From Bacteroidia bacterium (lineage in GTDB: Bacteria; Bacteroidota; Bacteroidia; Bacteroidales; Azobacteroidaceae), in contig BNYG01000040.1 in NCBI GenBank assembly GCA_026000155.1, forward strand, positions 1 through 17,634: a DNA stretch of 17,634 nucleotides, given 5' to 3'. Below, in pieces: positions 7,636 through 15,273 of the stretch. Within the stretch, counting starts at the first letter, position 1. Every line of letters starts with the position of its first letter. The position numbers and the translations under genes are program-made. The notes below the pieces were generated by a model. The model worked only from the letters and a program-made list of their open reading frames with translations. It was not told the DNA's origin and searched no databases.

Positions 7636-9316
7636 TTATTCCACGCAAAACCAAGCAACAGTCCCAAAACTGTTGACCGATGATTGTATCCATGTTCCAT
7701 CCGCCGCCGCCTTACTCTGGTAATTCATACCGGGAGGAGTCGTATGTGATATTCCTGTAGCACCAAAAACGCGAAACCAAGTTGATGCAGACACACCGCC
7801 ATGTAATGTAGTCATCGAAGGAAAGGTCATTCTGGTCGGGAAAGCGGAAGGGCACGGTAGTGACACCGCTTCATATGACGTAGATACAGGGGAGGTCGTA
7901 ACGGCCGTACCATCTTGGGCAAATACAGCCATTTCGCAATTTACCGGAACCTCATCATAGAAGTTAGCATCTTCTTCGGAGGTAACCCTCAAGGTAGTCG
8001 TTCCATGACTAACGCACTGGAGAGTGACAGTACTGGTGGTGGTCGAGTTTTCTGGAGACACAGTAGCCACAGACGGGTCTCCTGTTGTCCAAGTCACATT
8101 TTTATTGTACGCGCTTGCCGGAATGGTCGTAGCGCGAACACCTAATGTACTTGATTTATAGACTCTTTCAATCGGATTAGAGTAAGAATAGGTATTAATT
8201 TTAATTCCCGTAACTGCTTCATAGCACGAAACTGCACAAGTCGCCTGATGGAAACCGTCTTGAGATGTAACCGTAATCGTGGCAGTTCCTAAACCTGTAG
8301 CTGTAACCAATGCGGTGATTGTTCCGGTTGAAGGATCCGCATCAGTCTGAGTAACCGTAGCCACGTTATTATTGCTGGAAACCCAGCTTACCATCTGATT
8401 GGTAGCGGTAGTGGGGAGTATTTGGAGCGACAATACTGCAGTCTGACCAGCGGCAGTAAAATTTTTAGAAGTTGGCTCCAGATTTATACTCGCCACATGC
8501 GTCATCACCTCCACTGCACAGGTAGCAGTATGATTACCATCTACCGTCGCAACCGTAATCGTAGCCGTTCCAAAACCTTTAGCAGTAACCAGACCATTTT
8601 TATCTACTTCAGCTACGCCATCATCACTGGAATACCAGTTAACCGCTTTATTATCAGCCCAGCTGGGCGTTACAGTTGCTGTCAACAGTTGTGTTTCATT
8701 GATTGCTAAAAAGGAACATTGCGTAGGATCAACCGATACACCGGTCACAGCGACTTGAGGCGCAACAGTTATCAGGCTACTGGCTGTTTTGGCTCCATTA
8801 TCTACCGAAGTAGCCGTAATCGTGGTTGTTCCCTGACTTACAGGTGTAACCACCCCTTTCCCAAGTAACCGCCTGATTGGCACAAGCGGGCAGTACCGTT
8901 GCCGCCAATGTTCTGGTCGGACTGTCGGTAGCCGGGAAGATAATGCCTGTAGGATTAACCGTTATTCCAGTCACAGGGATGCCGACACTGCTGCCGCCGG
9001 TTGCCCATTTCACACCGTCCCAGGAATAAACGCCTTCCTTGAGACCCTTTTTGTCACCCGGAGTAGTTTTGTCTCCGGTAGCATATACCATTAATCCGAT
9101 TTCCGGAGCGGCAGATAATTTGGATATATCCGTTGCGGAAGCTAAATCCAATCGCGGTAGCAGTAAACCCTTATCGTGTGAGCCTCCGGTATTCAAATCC
9201 AATACAGCGGACTTGGCCGGCTCGGATGAACTACCAATCGTCACCTGTGCATTCATACCTGCCGATAGGCCCCAGAGGAATACCAGCATTAAAAACATCA
9301 TTTTTTTCATTTTCAT
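7636..9316 (-). pseudogene. Secreted protein with bacterial Ig-like (Big_2) repeats, frameshifted
   Basis: The N-terminal part (9316 down to about 8861) has a signal peptide 'MKMKKMMFLMLVFLWGLSAG' with likely cleavage after Ala23, then 'QVTIGSSSEPAKSAVLDLN' and 'GVYSWDGVKW', a module shared with the gene at 16747-17472. It then enters a first Ig-like repeat ('VTGITVNPTGIIFPA') and ends out of frame. The coding sequence resumes in another frame at about 8856 and runs to 7636 with three more Big_2-like repeats (each 'V-x-W-x-S-x-x-x-x-V-A-x-V ... G-x-A-T-I-T-V') and a C-terminal domain without a recognisable family. At the junction (8854-8863) the frame changes and about 11 residues expected from the other repeats are missing, consistent with a deletion of about 35 bp. 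No sorting tail is obvious. The protein would be exported and probably surface-exposed; function is unknown. Sequencing error or mis-assembly is possible. Confidence 0.75.
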
Positions 9317-9355
9317 AACTTTAAATTTATTTATTTACCCCAAAAGGGCTGTTGA

Positions 9356-9544
9356 TTAGTCTCCATAAGATGATTTGCTTCCCAAATCTATCCTTGAGAT
9401 TCGATGGGAAGAAAATAGCTTGGAAAACCATCTTTTCAGTTTCTTTCTTAATCGCTTCATCCGGGAACCGGTCTCTTTTTTAAATTCCAAATCAGAAGAT
9501 ACTATCTGATAATAATATTCTTCTTCGCTTTTTGTCGTTTCCAT
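9356..9544 (-). CDS. Small hypothetical protein upstream of the Ig-repeat gene
   Basis: The 62-residue frame begins 'METTKSEEEYYYQIVSSDLE' and ends in a strongly basic stretch 'RMKRLRKKLKRWFSKLF'. AAGGA immediately precedes its ATG. It lies 39 bp upstream of the Ig-repeat gene on the same strand and 58 bp downstream of the hairpin leader element, so it could be the first gene of that transcript. No family is recognised. The acidic head and amphipathic basic tail suggest a membrane- or nucleic-acid-associated peptide, but a chance reading frame cannot be excluded. Confidence 0.4.
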   Translation of the reverse strand: METTKSEEEYYYQIVSSDLEFKKETGSRMKRLRKKLKRWFSKLFSSHRISRIDLGSKSSYGD

Positions 9545-9602
9545 TCCTTATTATTTATTTTTCATTAAGTATTTTTTTATTCTAATTGTTTATTGACAAT
9601 GT

Positions 9603-9696
9603 AAAAAGGCAGGAAATCATCCCATTTTTTTGAGAAAAAAAGAATGAAAATGATTTATAAAATAAAAAAAACGAAATGCACCTGCCTTTTCCGATT
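9603..9696 (-). repeat. Hairpin-forming leader repeat, copy 1
   Basis: This 94-bp sequence is closely similar to 17540-17634; both lie upstream of minus-strand genes whose products share an N-terminal module. Outer arms AAAAGGCAGG (9604-9613) and CCTGCCTTTT (9681-9690) are perfect complements. Inner arms AAATCAT (9614-9620) and ATGATTT (9650-9656) add a second stem directly abutting the first on one side, extended in minus-strand RNA by three G-U pairs (UUU with GGG). The minus strand also has TATTTTTG at 9729-9736 as a possible -7 element, which would place the repeat in the 5' leader. Confidence 0.75.
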
Positions 9697-9770
9697 ACTG
9701 TATTCTTTTGTGTTATAATATGTTAAATCAAAAATAAAATATTATTTATGTTTAATAATTTGAATGTCAA

Positions 9771-10074
9771 GTCACTTCTTAAGTACCGGGAAAGTTTTGC
9801 CAATTTACTGACAAAATATTGAATTCCGGGTAAAAGTGTACACCAGGGAAAGGTAAAACAGGATACAGGTTTGCTATAATGAGGGTTTTTAAAGAATAAG
9901 AAAATAACAATAATATCATCAACTGATGACAAAACTGTCAAAATTTTATATTACGAATTTCTTGGTTTCAGCAATGCTGCATCCTTTTCGCTTAAAATAT
10001 TTAAAACTTAAAAAGGCGGAAATGAGCATTTTATTGACAATTTGGCAAAAAAAAACCGGCACTTAAGAAGTGAC
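9771..10074. mobile_element. MITE-like element with long terminal inverted repeats
   Basis: A 304-bp stretch without a credible gene is bounded by inverted repeats. The left end GTCACTTCTTAAGTACCGG at 9771-9789 matches the complement of the right end at 10056-10074 in 18 of 19 positions. A 9-base gap and GCCAA follow at the same distance in both arms, giving 33-bp arms, and weaker similarity continues inward for about 30 bp more. The interior is AT-rich. No clear target duplication is visible in the bases outside the arms. The structure suggests a non-autonomous transposable element or the remnant of a deleted insertion sequence; the parent family is not recognised. Confidence 0.55.
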
Positions 10075-10159
10075 AGCATTTTTCGGACTAAAGTTTAACG
10101 ATGCAAAGGTACGCAATTTTTTTTTAATTATCCTATTTTTTTAGCTAATTATTTTTCAC

Positions 10160-10167
10160 TACTTTTG
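10160..10167 (+). promoter_or_regulatory. Candidate -7 element for the gene at 10191
   Basis: TACTTTTG matches TAnnTTTG and lies 23 bases before the ATG, giving a short leader of about 17 nt. No TTG is present at the preferred spacing upstream, so the -33 part is weak. It would drive the 10191-12309 gene set. Confidence 0.4.
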
Positions 10168-10190
10168 TCCCATTAAATTTGCTTTAAAAA

Positions 10191-10739
10191 ATGTCCTTTA
10201 AAAAAGAGTTTGAAGAATGCATTGAAAGCATCCGTGCGATAGAGATGTCTTTCCTGATAGCCAAGGATTTGGATGTCCTGCTCCCTACGTTTTTTGAGAA
10301 CAATTTTGCCCGCTTGAAAAAGGTGAATGAAGAATTGAAACGGATTAAAAACTTGCAACCCGGAATGGATAACCGGCAGAATTCTATTTGGCAGGCAACC
10401 AAGGATAAGATTGTCTCTAAAATACAAAAAGAGGAAAAAACATTCCTTCCTGAAACGGTGGAGATGAAAGAAGATAAACCGTTTATTTTTTCAAATAATA
10501 TAAAAAATTTAGGAATTAAGACCGAAATTCAAAACTACTTAACGCTTAACGATCGCTTCCTTATTCAACGGGATTTATTCAACGATAATGCGGAATTCAT
10601 GGATAGTATTGTAAATCAATTGAATACATTAAATACCATGGAGGAAACACTACACTATCTGGATAGTATGTTTGCGTGGGACTGGGAAAGTGACTCCGCC
10701 CGGTTATTCAAAGAAATAGTGGAAAAAAGATTTGTCTGA
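10191..10739 (+). CDS. Hypothetical protein, mostly helical, upstream of rsmI
   Basis: The protein has 182 residues, no signal peptide and no membrane segment. It begins 'MSFKKEFEECIESIRAIEMS' and is rich in Lys, Glu, Asn and aromatic residues; nearly all of it reads as amphipathic helix, with a possible short coiled coil at 'FARLKKVNEELKRIKNLQP'. I do not recognise a family or catalytic motif. Its stop overlaps the rsmI start by one base (TGATG at 10737-10741), so the two are translationally coupled; a cytosolic role alongside the ribosome methylase is possible but unproven. Confidence 0.8.
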   Translation: MSFKKEFEECIESIRAIEMSFLIAKDLDVLLPTFFENNFARLKKVNEELKRIKNLQPGMDNRQNSIWQATKDKIVSKIQKEEKTFLPETVEMKEDKPFIFSNNIKNLGIKTEIQNYLTLNDRFLIQRDLFNDNAEFMDSIVNQLNTLNTMEETLHYLDSMFAWDWESDSARLFKEIVEKRFV

Positions 10740-11431
10740 TGACATCAAAAACTTCTAAGCTCTATTTGGTTCCTACGCCGGTAGGTAATCTGGAAGATAT
10801 GACTTTCCGGGCTATCCGCATATTGAAAGAGGTAGATTTAATCCTGGCGGAAGATACCCGCACCACCGGTTTTTTACTGAAGCATTTTGAAATACAAAAC
10901 AAAATGCAATCGCATCATAAATTCAACGAACATCAAACGGTGGAATGGCTCGTTTCCCGGATACAGGAGGGCGAAAGTGTCGCCTTGGTGTCCGACGCCG
11001 GTACTCCTGGAATTTCCGACCCCGGTTTTTTATTGGTCAGGGAATGCGCTAAACAAGGGATTGAAGTGGAATGTTTGCCCGGAGCCACGGCCTTTGTACC
11101 GGCATTGGTGGACTCAGGCTTGCCCATCGACCGGTTTTGTTTTGAAGGATTTTTACCGCAAAAAAAAGGACGGAAAACGAAATTCGAAGAATTAGCCGGC
11201 GAAACACGAACGATGGTGATTTACGAATCGCCGTTCCGGGTAGTGAAAACGCTGACGCAATTAGCCGAATATTTGGGTGGAGAACGACCGGCTTCCGTTT
11301 CCCGCGAAATTTCCAAATTGCATGAAGAAACGGTTCGGGGAACGTTAACGGAATTAATTTCTCATTTCACGGTGAACGAACCCAGGGGGGAATTTGTTTT
11401 AATAATAGGTGGTAAACCAACTATAAAATAA
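10739..11431 (+). CDS. rsmI: 16S rRNA (cytidine1402-2'-O)-methyltransferase
   Basis: This 230-residue SAM-dependent tetrapyrrole-methylase-fold enzyme 2'-O-methylates C1402 in the decoding centre of 16S rRNA, next to the N4 methylation made by RsmH. Signatures are 'VPTPVGNLEDMT' at 11-22, 'LAEDTRTTGFLLKHF' at about 36-50, 'SDAGTPGISDPG' at 85-96, 'CLPGATAFVPALVDSGLP' and 'FEGFLPQKKGRK'. It is shorter than the E. coli enzyme (286 residues, from memory) and ends soon after the catalytic fold ('EFVLIIGG'), so the C-terminal extension is absent. It is coupled to the upstream gene, with a lipoprotein gene close behind. Confidence 0.95.
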   Translation: MTSKTSKLYLVPTPVGNLEDMTFRAIRILKEVDLILAEDTRTTGFLLKHFEIQNKMQSHHKFNEHQTVEWLVSRIQEGESVALVSDAGTPGISDPGFLLVRECAKQGIEVECLPGATAFVPALVDSGLPIDRFCFEGFLPQKKGRKTKFEELAGETRTMVIYESPFRVVKTLTQLAEYLGGERPASVSREISKLHEETVRGTLTELISHFTVNEPRGEFVLIIGGKPTIK

Positions 11432-11448
11432 TTTAAATGGTTAATAAA

Positions 11449-12309
11449 ATGAAAAAAGTAGTAGTATTCTGTGCTGTATTCACATTGATTTTCGCTTCTT
11501 GCGTGAAGAATTCTTCCGAATTCAAAGCCTTGCAAGCCGAAAGAGATTCGTTGGCATTAGTAAATGCGCAAACAAACGTTGAACTGGATCAGATTGTGTC
11601 CCTGATGAATGATGTGGAAGATAATTTCAGAAGCATTAAATCGGCGGAGAATTACTTGTCTGTTCAGTCCGGAACTTCAGGTGAATTAACCCCTTCTGTT
11701 CGCGAACGTATCCAAAGCGATATGCAATTTGTGACGGAAACATTGAACAAAAACCGCCGGCAAATTGCCGATCTGGAAGCGAAACTGAAAAAATCGAACC
11801 TCAATTCTTCTCAGATATCCAAAACACTGGCCAATCTTCGCCAGGAATTGGAAGAAAAGACCGAGTCGTTGGTCACCTTGCAGAACGAATTGGCCAAAAG
11901 GGATCAACAAATCGCCGAATTGAGCGAAAATGTGAACACCCTTTCAAATGATGTAAAAAATTTATCTGCCGAATCGACTGCCAGACAAGCGGTTATTAAT
12001 GCACAACAGGCCGAACTCAATACGGCTTACTATCGTTTCGGAACTTCCAAGGAATTGAAAGACAATGCTATTTTGGTGAAAGGACAGTTGGGAACAAATT
12101 TCAACCGGGAATTTTTTGTCAAGATTGACGATATCAATACCACGAAAATTATCCCCTTGTATGCTAAAAAAGGCAAATTGGTTTCCAAACATCCGGCCGG
12201 CACGTATGAATTTGGAAAAGATGCCAACGGACAGGTCGAATTGCGCATTTCCGATCCTAAAAATTTCTGGAGCCTCACAAAATATTTAGTGGTTGAAGTG
12301 GATGTATAA
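11449..12309 (+). CDS. Coiled-coil lipoprotein, Cbp1-like
   Basis: The 286-residue form starts at 'MKKVVVFCAVFTLIFASC', a lipoprotein signal whose Cys18 follows FAS; an ATG four codons earlier (11437) is the alternative start. A long coiled coil follows from about residue 25 to 190 ('LQAERDSLALVNAQTNVELD', 'IADLEAKLKKSNLNSSQISK', 'LQNELAKRDQQIAELSENVN'). A compact C-terminal domain contains 'TAYYRFGTSKELKDNAILVK', 'EFFVKIDDINTTKIIPLYAK', 'HPAGTYEF' and 'DPKNFWSLTKYLVVEV'. From memory this layout matches Bacteroidales proteins annotated as the Cbp1 family of collagen-binding adhesins; adhesion for this protein is inference only. It lies 17 bases after rsmI (5 from the upstream ATG) and is probably envelope-anchored. 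Confidence 0.85.
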   Translation: MKKVVVFCAVFTLIFASCVKNSSEFKALQAERDSLALVNAQTNVELDQIVSLMNDVEDNFRSIKSAENYLSVQSGTSGELTPSVRERIQSDMQFVTETLNKNRRQIADLEAKLKKSNLNSSQISKTLANLRQELEEKTESLVTLQNELAKRDQQIAELSENVNTLSNDVKNLSAESTARQAVINAQQAELNTAYYRFGTSKELKDNAILVKGQLGTNFNREFFVKIDDINTTKIIPLYAKKGKLVSKHPAGTYEFGKDANGQVELRISDPKNFWSLTKYLVVEVDV

Positions 12310-12320
12310 AAACGATATGC

Positions 12321-12369
12321 ATTTCCTGTTTCTTAACATATTTTTTAAAGAAAATGTTTAACAGGAAAT
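12321..12369 (+). terminator. Inverted repeat / possible terminator after the lipoprotein gene
   Basis: ATTTCCTGTT (12321-12330) and AACAGGAAAT (12360-12369) are perfect 10-bp arms, with weaker inner pairing between AACAT and ATGTT. It starts 11 bases past the lipoprotein stop and is followed within 5 bases by TTTTT. It could end the 10191-12309 transcript or act as an operator for the next gene, whose candidate promoter lies directly after it. Confidence 0.5.
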
Positions 12370-12372
12370 ATG

Positions 12373-12380
12373 TATTTTTG
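12373..12380 (+). promoter_or_regulatory. Candidate -7 element for the carboxyltransferase gene
   Basis: TATTTTTG fits TAnnTTTG and lies 24 bases before the GTG start at 12405. No correctly spaced TTG is seen. The preceding inverted repeat at 12321-12369 would cover the -33 region, which would suit an operator. Confidence 0.35.
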
Positions 12381-12404
12381 TACTAAAATTAAACAACTAC
12401 AATT

Positions 12405-14186
12405 GTGAAAAGAGAAATTAAATTTAGCCTGTTGTACCGGGACATGTGGCAATCGTCCGGTAAATATCAACCCAGGGTTGACCAACTAAAGCAGATTGCC
12501 CCTGTAATTGTGGAAATGAATTGTTTTGCAAGGGTGGAAACCAATGGCGGCGCCTTTGAACAAGTAAATCTCTTATATGGTGAAAACCCGAACCTGGCTG
12601 TTCGTGAATTTACCGCTCCTTTTAATAAAGCCGGAATACAAACGCACATGCTTGATCGTGGTTTGAACGGACTTCGTATGAACCCTGTTCCGGCCGATGT
12701 GCGGAAGTTGATGTACAAGGTAAAACGCGCGCAAGGCGTGGACATTACCCGTATTTTTGACGGATTGAACGATGCACGGAACATTATTCCTTCGATCCGA
12801 TACGCCAAAGAAGGCGGAATGATTCCGCAGGCTTCCTTGTGTATCACCTATTCCCCGATTCATACGGTAGATTACTATGTGAACCTGGCGGATCAATTGG
12901 TGGAAGCCGGCGCCGAAGAGATAGCGCTGAAAGATATGGCAGGCATCGGTCGTCCGCACAGCAACGGACAAATCATCAAAGGCATCAAAACGCGCCATCC
13001 GGATATACCGGTGCAATACCACGGACATTCCGGACCGGGATTTTCGGTAGCCTCCATGTTGGAAGCAGCCGCTAACGGAGTGGATTATATCGACGTAGCC
13101 ATGGAACCCCTTTCCTGGGGAATGGTGCACCCCGATGTGATTACCATTCAAGCCATGTTGAAAGATGCCGGTTACTTGGTTCCCGAAATTAATATGGAGG
13201 CGTATATGGAAGCCCGGCGACTGACACAAACGTTCATTGACGATTTTTTGGGTTATTTCATCGATCCGAGCAATAAAATAATGACTTCCCTTTTGGTCGG
13301 TTGCGGACTTCCGGGCGGCATGATGGGTTCCATGATGGCGGACTTGAAAGGAATGCACAACGCTATTAATTTGGCTCTCACGCAAAAAGGGAAAAAAGAA
13401 GTTTCGCTCAATAACTTAGTTGTCCAACTGTTCAATGAAGTGGAATCCATCTGGCCGATGCTGGGTTATCCGCCTTTGGTAACGCCATTCAGTCAATACG
13501 TAAAAAATATTGCCTTGATGAATATTTTTGCGGAAGCAAAAGACGAACCCCGTTTTTCCATGATTGATAAGGACAGTTGGAATATGATACTGGGAAGAAC
13601 CGGAAAACTTCCGGGAAAATTGGCTCCCGAAATCATCGAATTGGCGAAAGCCAACAACCTGGAATTTTACGAAGGCAATCCACAGGATTCTTTCCCGGAC
13701 GACTTGGATCGTTTCCGCAAAGAAATGGCGGAAAACGGCTGGGACGAAGGGCCGGATCAGGAAGAATTGTTTGAATTTGCCATGCACGAACGGCAATACC
13801 GCGATATGAAGTCAGGCGCTGCCAAGAACCGGTTCAATCAGGAACTGGAACAAGCCAAGGAAAAAGCCGGCACGCCGATCATCATCAAACGTCCGGTAGT
13901 GGAAATTCCGATGTTTAATTTTGAAGAGATCAGCGCCGAATATCCGCATGCCAAACCCATTCATGCACCCTGCAAAGGGCAAGTGATCTGGCAATACGAT
14001 ATGATGGACGCATCGACCGCGCCTTTCGAAGGATCGACCATCGAAAAAGGAGCGAATGTTTGTTATGTGCAGAGTATTTACGGCATCGAACCAGTCATTG
14101 CCGGTTATGGCGGAACCATTGTAGGTACTTACGTCAAGCAAGGCGACCAGGTCGAAAAAGGACAGATACTGGCGTTTATCAGTTAA
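12405..14186 (+). CDS. Divergent pyruvate/oxaloacetate carboxyltransferase-like protein with degenerate biotinyl domain
   Basis: The 593-residue protein has the order of pyruvate carboxylase subunit B / oxaloacetate decarboxylase alpha: an HMGL-like TIM barrel (about 1-270), a PYC_OADA conserved domain (about 290-470) and a C-terminal biotinyl/lipoyl-like domain (about 520-593). Barrel metal ligands are kept: D13 in 'YRDMWQS', K176 in 'LKDMAG' (the lysine carbamylated in this family) and H206/H208 in 'YHGHSGPG'. The usual HTHDTSG motif is changed, so the threonine that shuttles the proton to biotin is missing. The biotin-accepting EAMKM motif is replaced by QSIYG (556-560), with Tyr559 where lysine should be. 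Flanking domain features remain ('VIAGYGGTIVGTYVKQGDQV', 'KGQILAFIS'). The start is GTG at 12405. Ordinary biotin-dependent carboxylation is therefore doubtful. It is convergent with the glycosyltransferase gene, with an 8-bp overlap. Confidence 0.8.
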   Translation: MKREIKFSLLYRDMWQSSGKYQPRVDQLKQIAPVIVEMNCFARVETNGGAFEQVNLLYGENPNLAVREFTAPFNKAGIQTHMLDRGLNGLRMNPVPADVRKLMYKVKRAQGVDITRIFDGLNDARNIIPSIRYAKEGGMIPQASLCITYSPIHTVDYYVNLADQLVEAGAEEIALKDMAGIGRPHSNGQIIKGIKTRHPDIPVQYHGHSGPGFSVASMLEAAANGVDYIDVAMEPLSWGMVHPDVITIQAMLKDAGYLVPEINMEAYMEARRLTQTFIDDFLGYFIDPSNKIMTSLLVGCGLPGGMMGSMMADLKGMHNAINLALTQKGKKEVSLNNLVVQLFNEVESIWPMLGYPPLVTPFSQYVKNIALMNIFAEAKDEPRFSMIDKDSWNMILGRTGKLPGKLAPEIIELAKANNLEFYEGNPQDSFPDDLDRFRKEMAENGWDEGPDQEELFEFAMHERQYRDMKSGAAKNRFNQELEQAKEKAGTPIIIKRPVVEIPMFNFEEISAEYPHAKPIHAPCKGQVIWQYDMMDASTAPFEGSTIEKGANVCYVQSIYGIEPVIAGYGGTIVGTYVKQGDQVEKGQILAFIS

Positions 14187-14191
14187 ACGCC
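14171..14191. terminator. Hairpin spanning both stop codons of convergent genes
   Basis: GGCGTTTA (14171-14178) and TAAACGCC (14184-14191) form a perfect 8-bp stem with a 5-base loop TCAGT. The loop and right arm hold the carboxyltransferase stop (TAA, 14184-14186) and, on the other strand, the glycosyltransferase stop (14179-14181). No U-tract follows on either strand, so termination is uncertain. Confidence 0.4.
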
Positions 14192-15273
14192 CCGGCTACC
14201 ACTCCGAGCATGACGGCGGCTTCGTTTTCCCAAGTCAGCTCGGAGTTGGCTTTTGCAAAACCGGCTTCGTTTTTAGCTTGTACAGCCATTTGTTGAATCG
14301 TTCCGGCTAAGAATGACGGGTCGTAGTGATCAACTAATGTTCCAATATCGTAATGCGCCACGATGCGCCGTATTTCGGGAAAATCAACGGCTAAAACCGG
14401 AATATGCGCCCGGATGTAATCGAAAATCCGGTTGGGCAGGGAATAATAGTAATTCAATCCCTTGTTTTCCAAAAGATTAATACCGATATCGGCGCCAGCC
14501 GTGTAAGCAGGAAGCGCTTCAAAAGGCACTCTTCCGGTAAAAATCACTTTATCGTTCAGGTTCAAGTGATTCGCCCTTTCTTTTAATTCATTCAAAATAT
14601 CGCCGTCACCCACTACATAGAAAACAAAATCATCCAAATACGGCATCGCATCCATGATCCATTCAATTCCCCGTCCCACATTGACGGCGCCTTGGTATAA
14701 CAACACTTTTTTTCCCTTGGAATCAACCTGTGATGGCGGGAGGCCGGTCATTGGTGATTGCGCAAAAGGAATATTGCGAACCACTTGCATATTGATTTTG
14801 TATTTTTCGTTGTAAATATCGGCAATGGATTGGCAAACGGTATAACTGTGTTTCAAGCGGGGGAAAATCCAATCCTCTATCTTCGTCCACACGGCTTTAA
14901 CCCACTTCCGGTCGGTCACTTCCGGCACTTCGGGAAACATTTCGTGCGCATCGAACACCAAAGGTTTCCGGCGGATTTTGGAAACTAAATAAGTAGCGGG
15001 CAACGTATCCGTATCATTGGCAAGAAACAAATCTGCCGGTTCGAAAAGCAAATAAAAGAACAGGCGAAAATTATATTCCGCATAAAACAAAAACGATTTA
15101 TTAAACAACAAACGCATCCGGTCGGTCCGGTAGGGACGTTCCAACGGCTGGCTCGTCCGGAATCGCCTGCCTATCAATTTGACATCCCATCCGTTTTGCA
15201 TCAGGGTAGTACACACTTTGTGCACCCGCTGGTCAGTCACTAAATCGTTAATAACAGAAACTGTAATTCTCAT
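14179..15273 (-). CDS. Glycosyltransferase of the GT4 type (GT-B fold)
   Basis: The protein has 364 residues. An N-terminal domain begins 'MRITVSVINDLVTDQRVHKV' and includes 'LANDTDTLPATYLVSK' and 'FDAHEMFPEVPEV', as in group 1 glycosyltransferases that bind an acceptor there. The C-terminal donor-binding domain shows 'VLLYQGAVNVGRGIEWIMDA', 'FYVVGDGD', 'VIFTGRVPFEALPAYTAGAD' and 'SLPNRIFDYIRAHIPVLA' (from 278, with D285 in place of the usual Glu of the E-x7-E region). No membrane segment is evident, so it is probably a cytosolic enzyme of envelope polysaccharide or glycoprotein synthesis; donor and acceptor are not predictable. It stands alone rather than in a polysaccharide cluster and is divergent from tgt. 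Confidence 0.88.
   Translation of the reverse strand: MRITVSVINDLVTDQRVHKVCTTLMQNGWDVKLIGRRFRTSQPLERPYRTDRMRLLFNKSFLFYAEYNFRLFFYLLFEPADLFLANDTDTLPATYLVSKIRRKPLVFDAHEMFPEVPEVTDRKWVKAVWTKIEDWIFPRLKHSYTVCQSIADIYNEKYKINMQVVRNIPFAQSPMTGLPPSQVDSKGKKVLLYQGAVNVGRGIEWIMDAMPYLDDFVFYVVGDGDILNELKERANHLNLNDKVIFTGRVPFEALPAYTAGADIGINLLENKGLNYYYSLPNRIFDYIRAHIPVLAVDFPEIRRIVAHYDIGTLVDHYDPSFLAGTIQQMAVQAKNEAGFAKANSELTWENEAAVMLGVVAGAFN

Noticed and set aside
7447..7683. Plus-strand 78-codon frame after the REP region
   Set aside because: It runs through three hairpins and into the end of the Ig-repeat gene, with no protein-like pattern.
10104..10111. Minus-strand TACCTTTG as a promoter
   Set aside because: There is no -33 partner, and downstream on that strand lie only the MITE-like element and its end.
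12573..13385. A 270-codon minus-strand frame opposite the carboxyltransferase gene
   Set aside because: Its translation is rich in His, Arg and Gly without a recognisable motif, and the plus strand encodes a clear protein family across the same bases.
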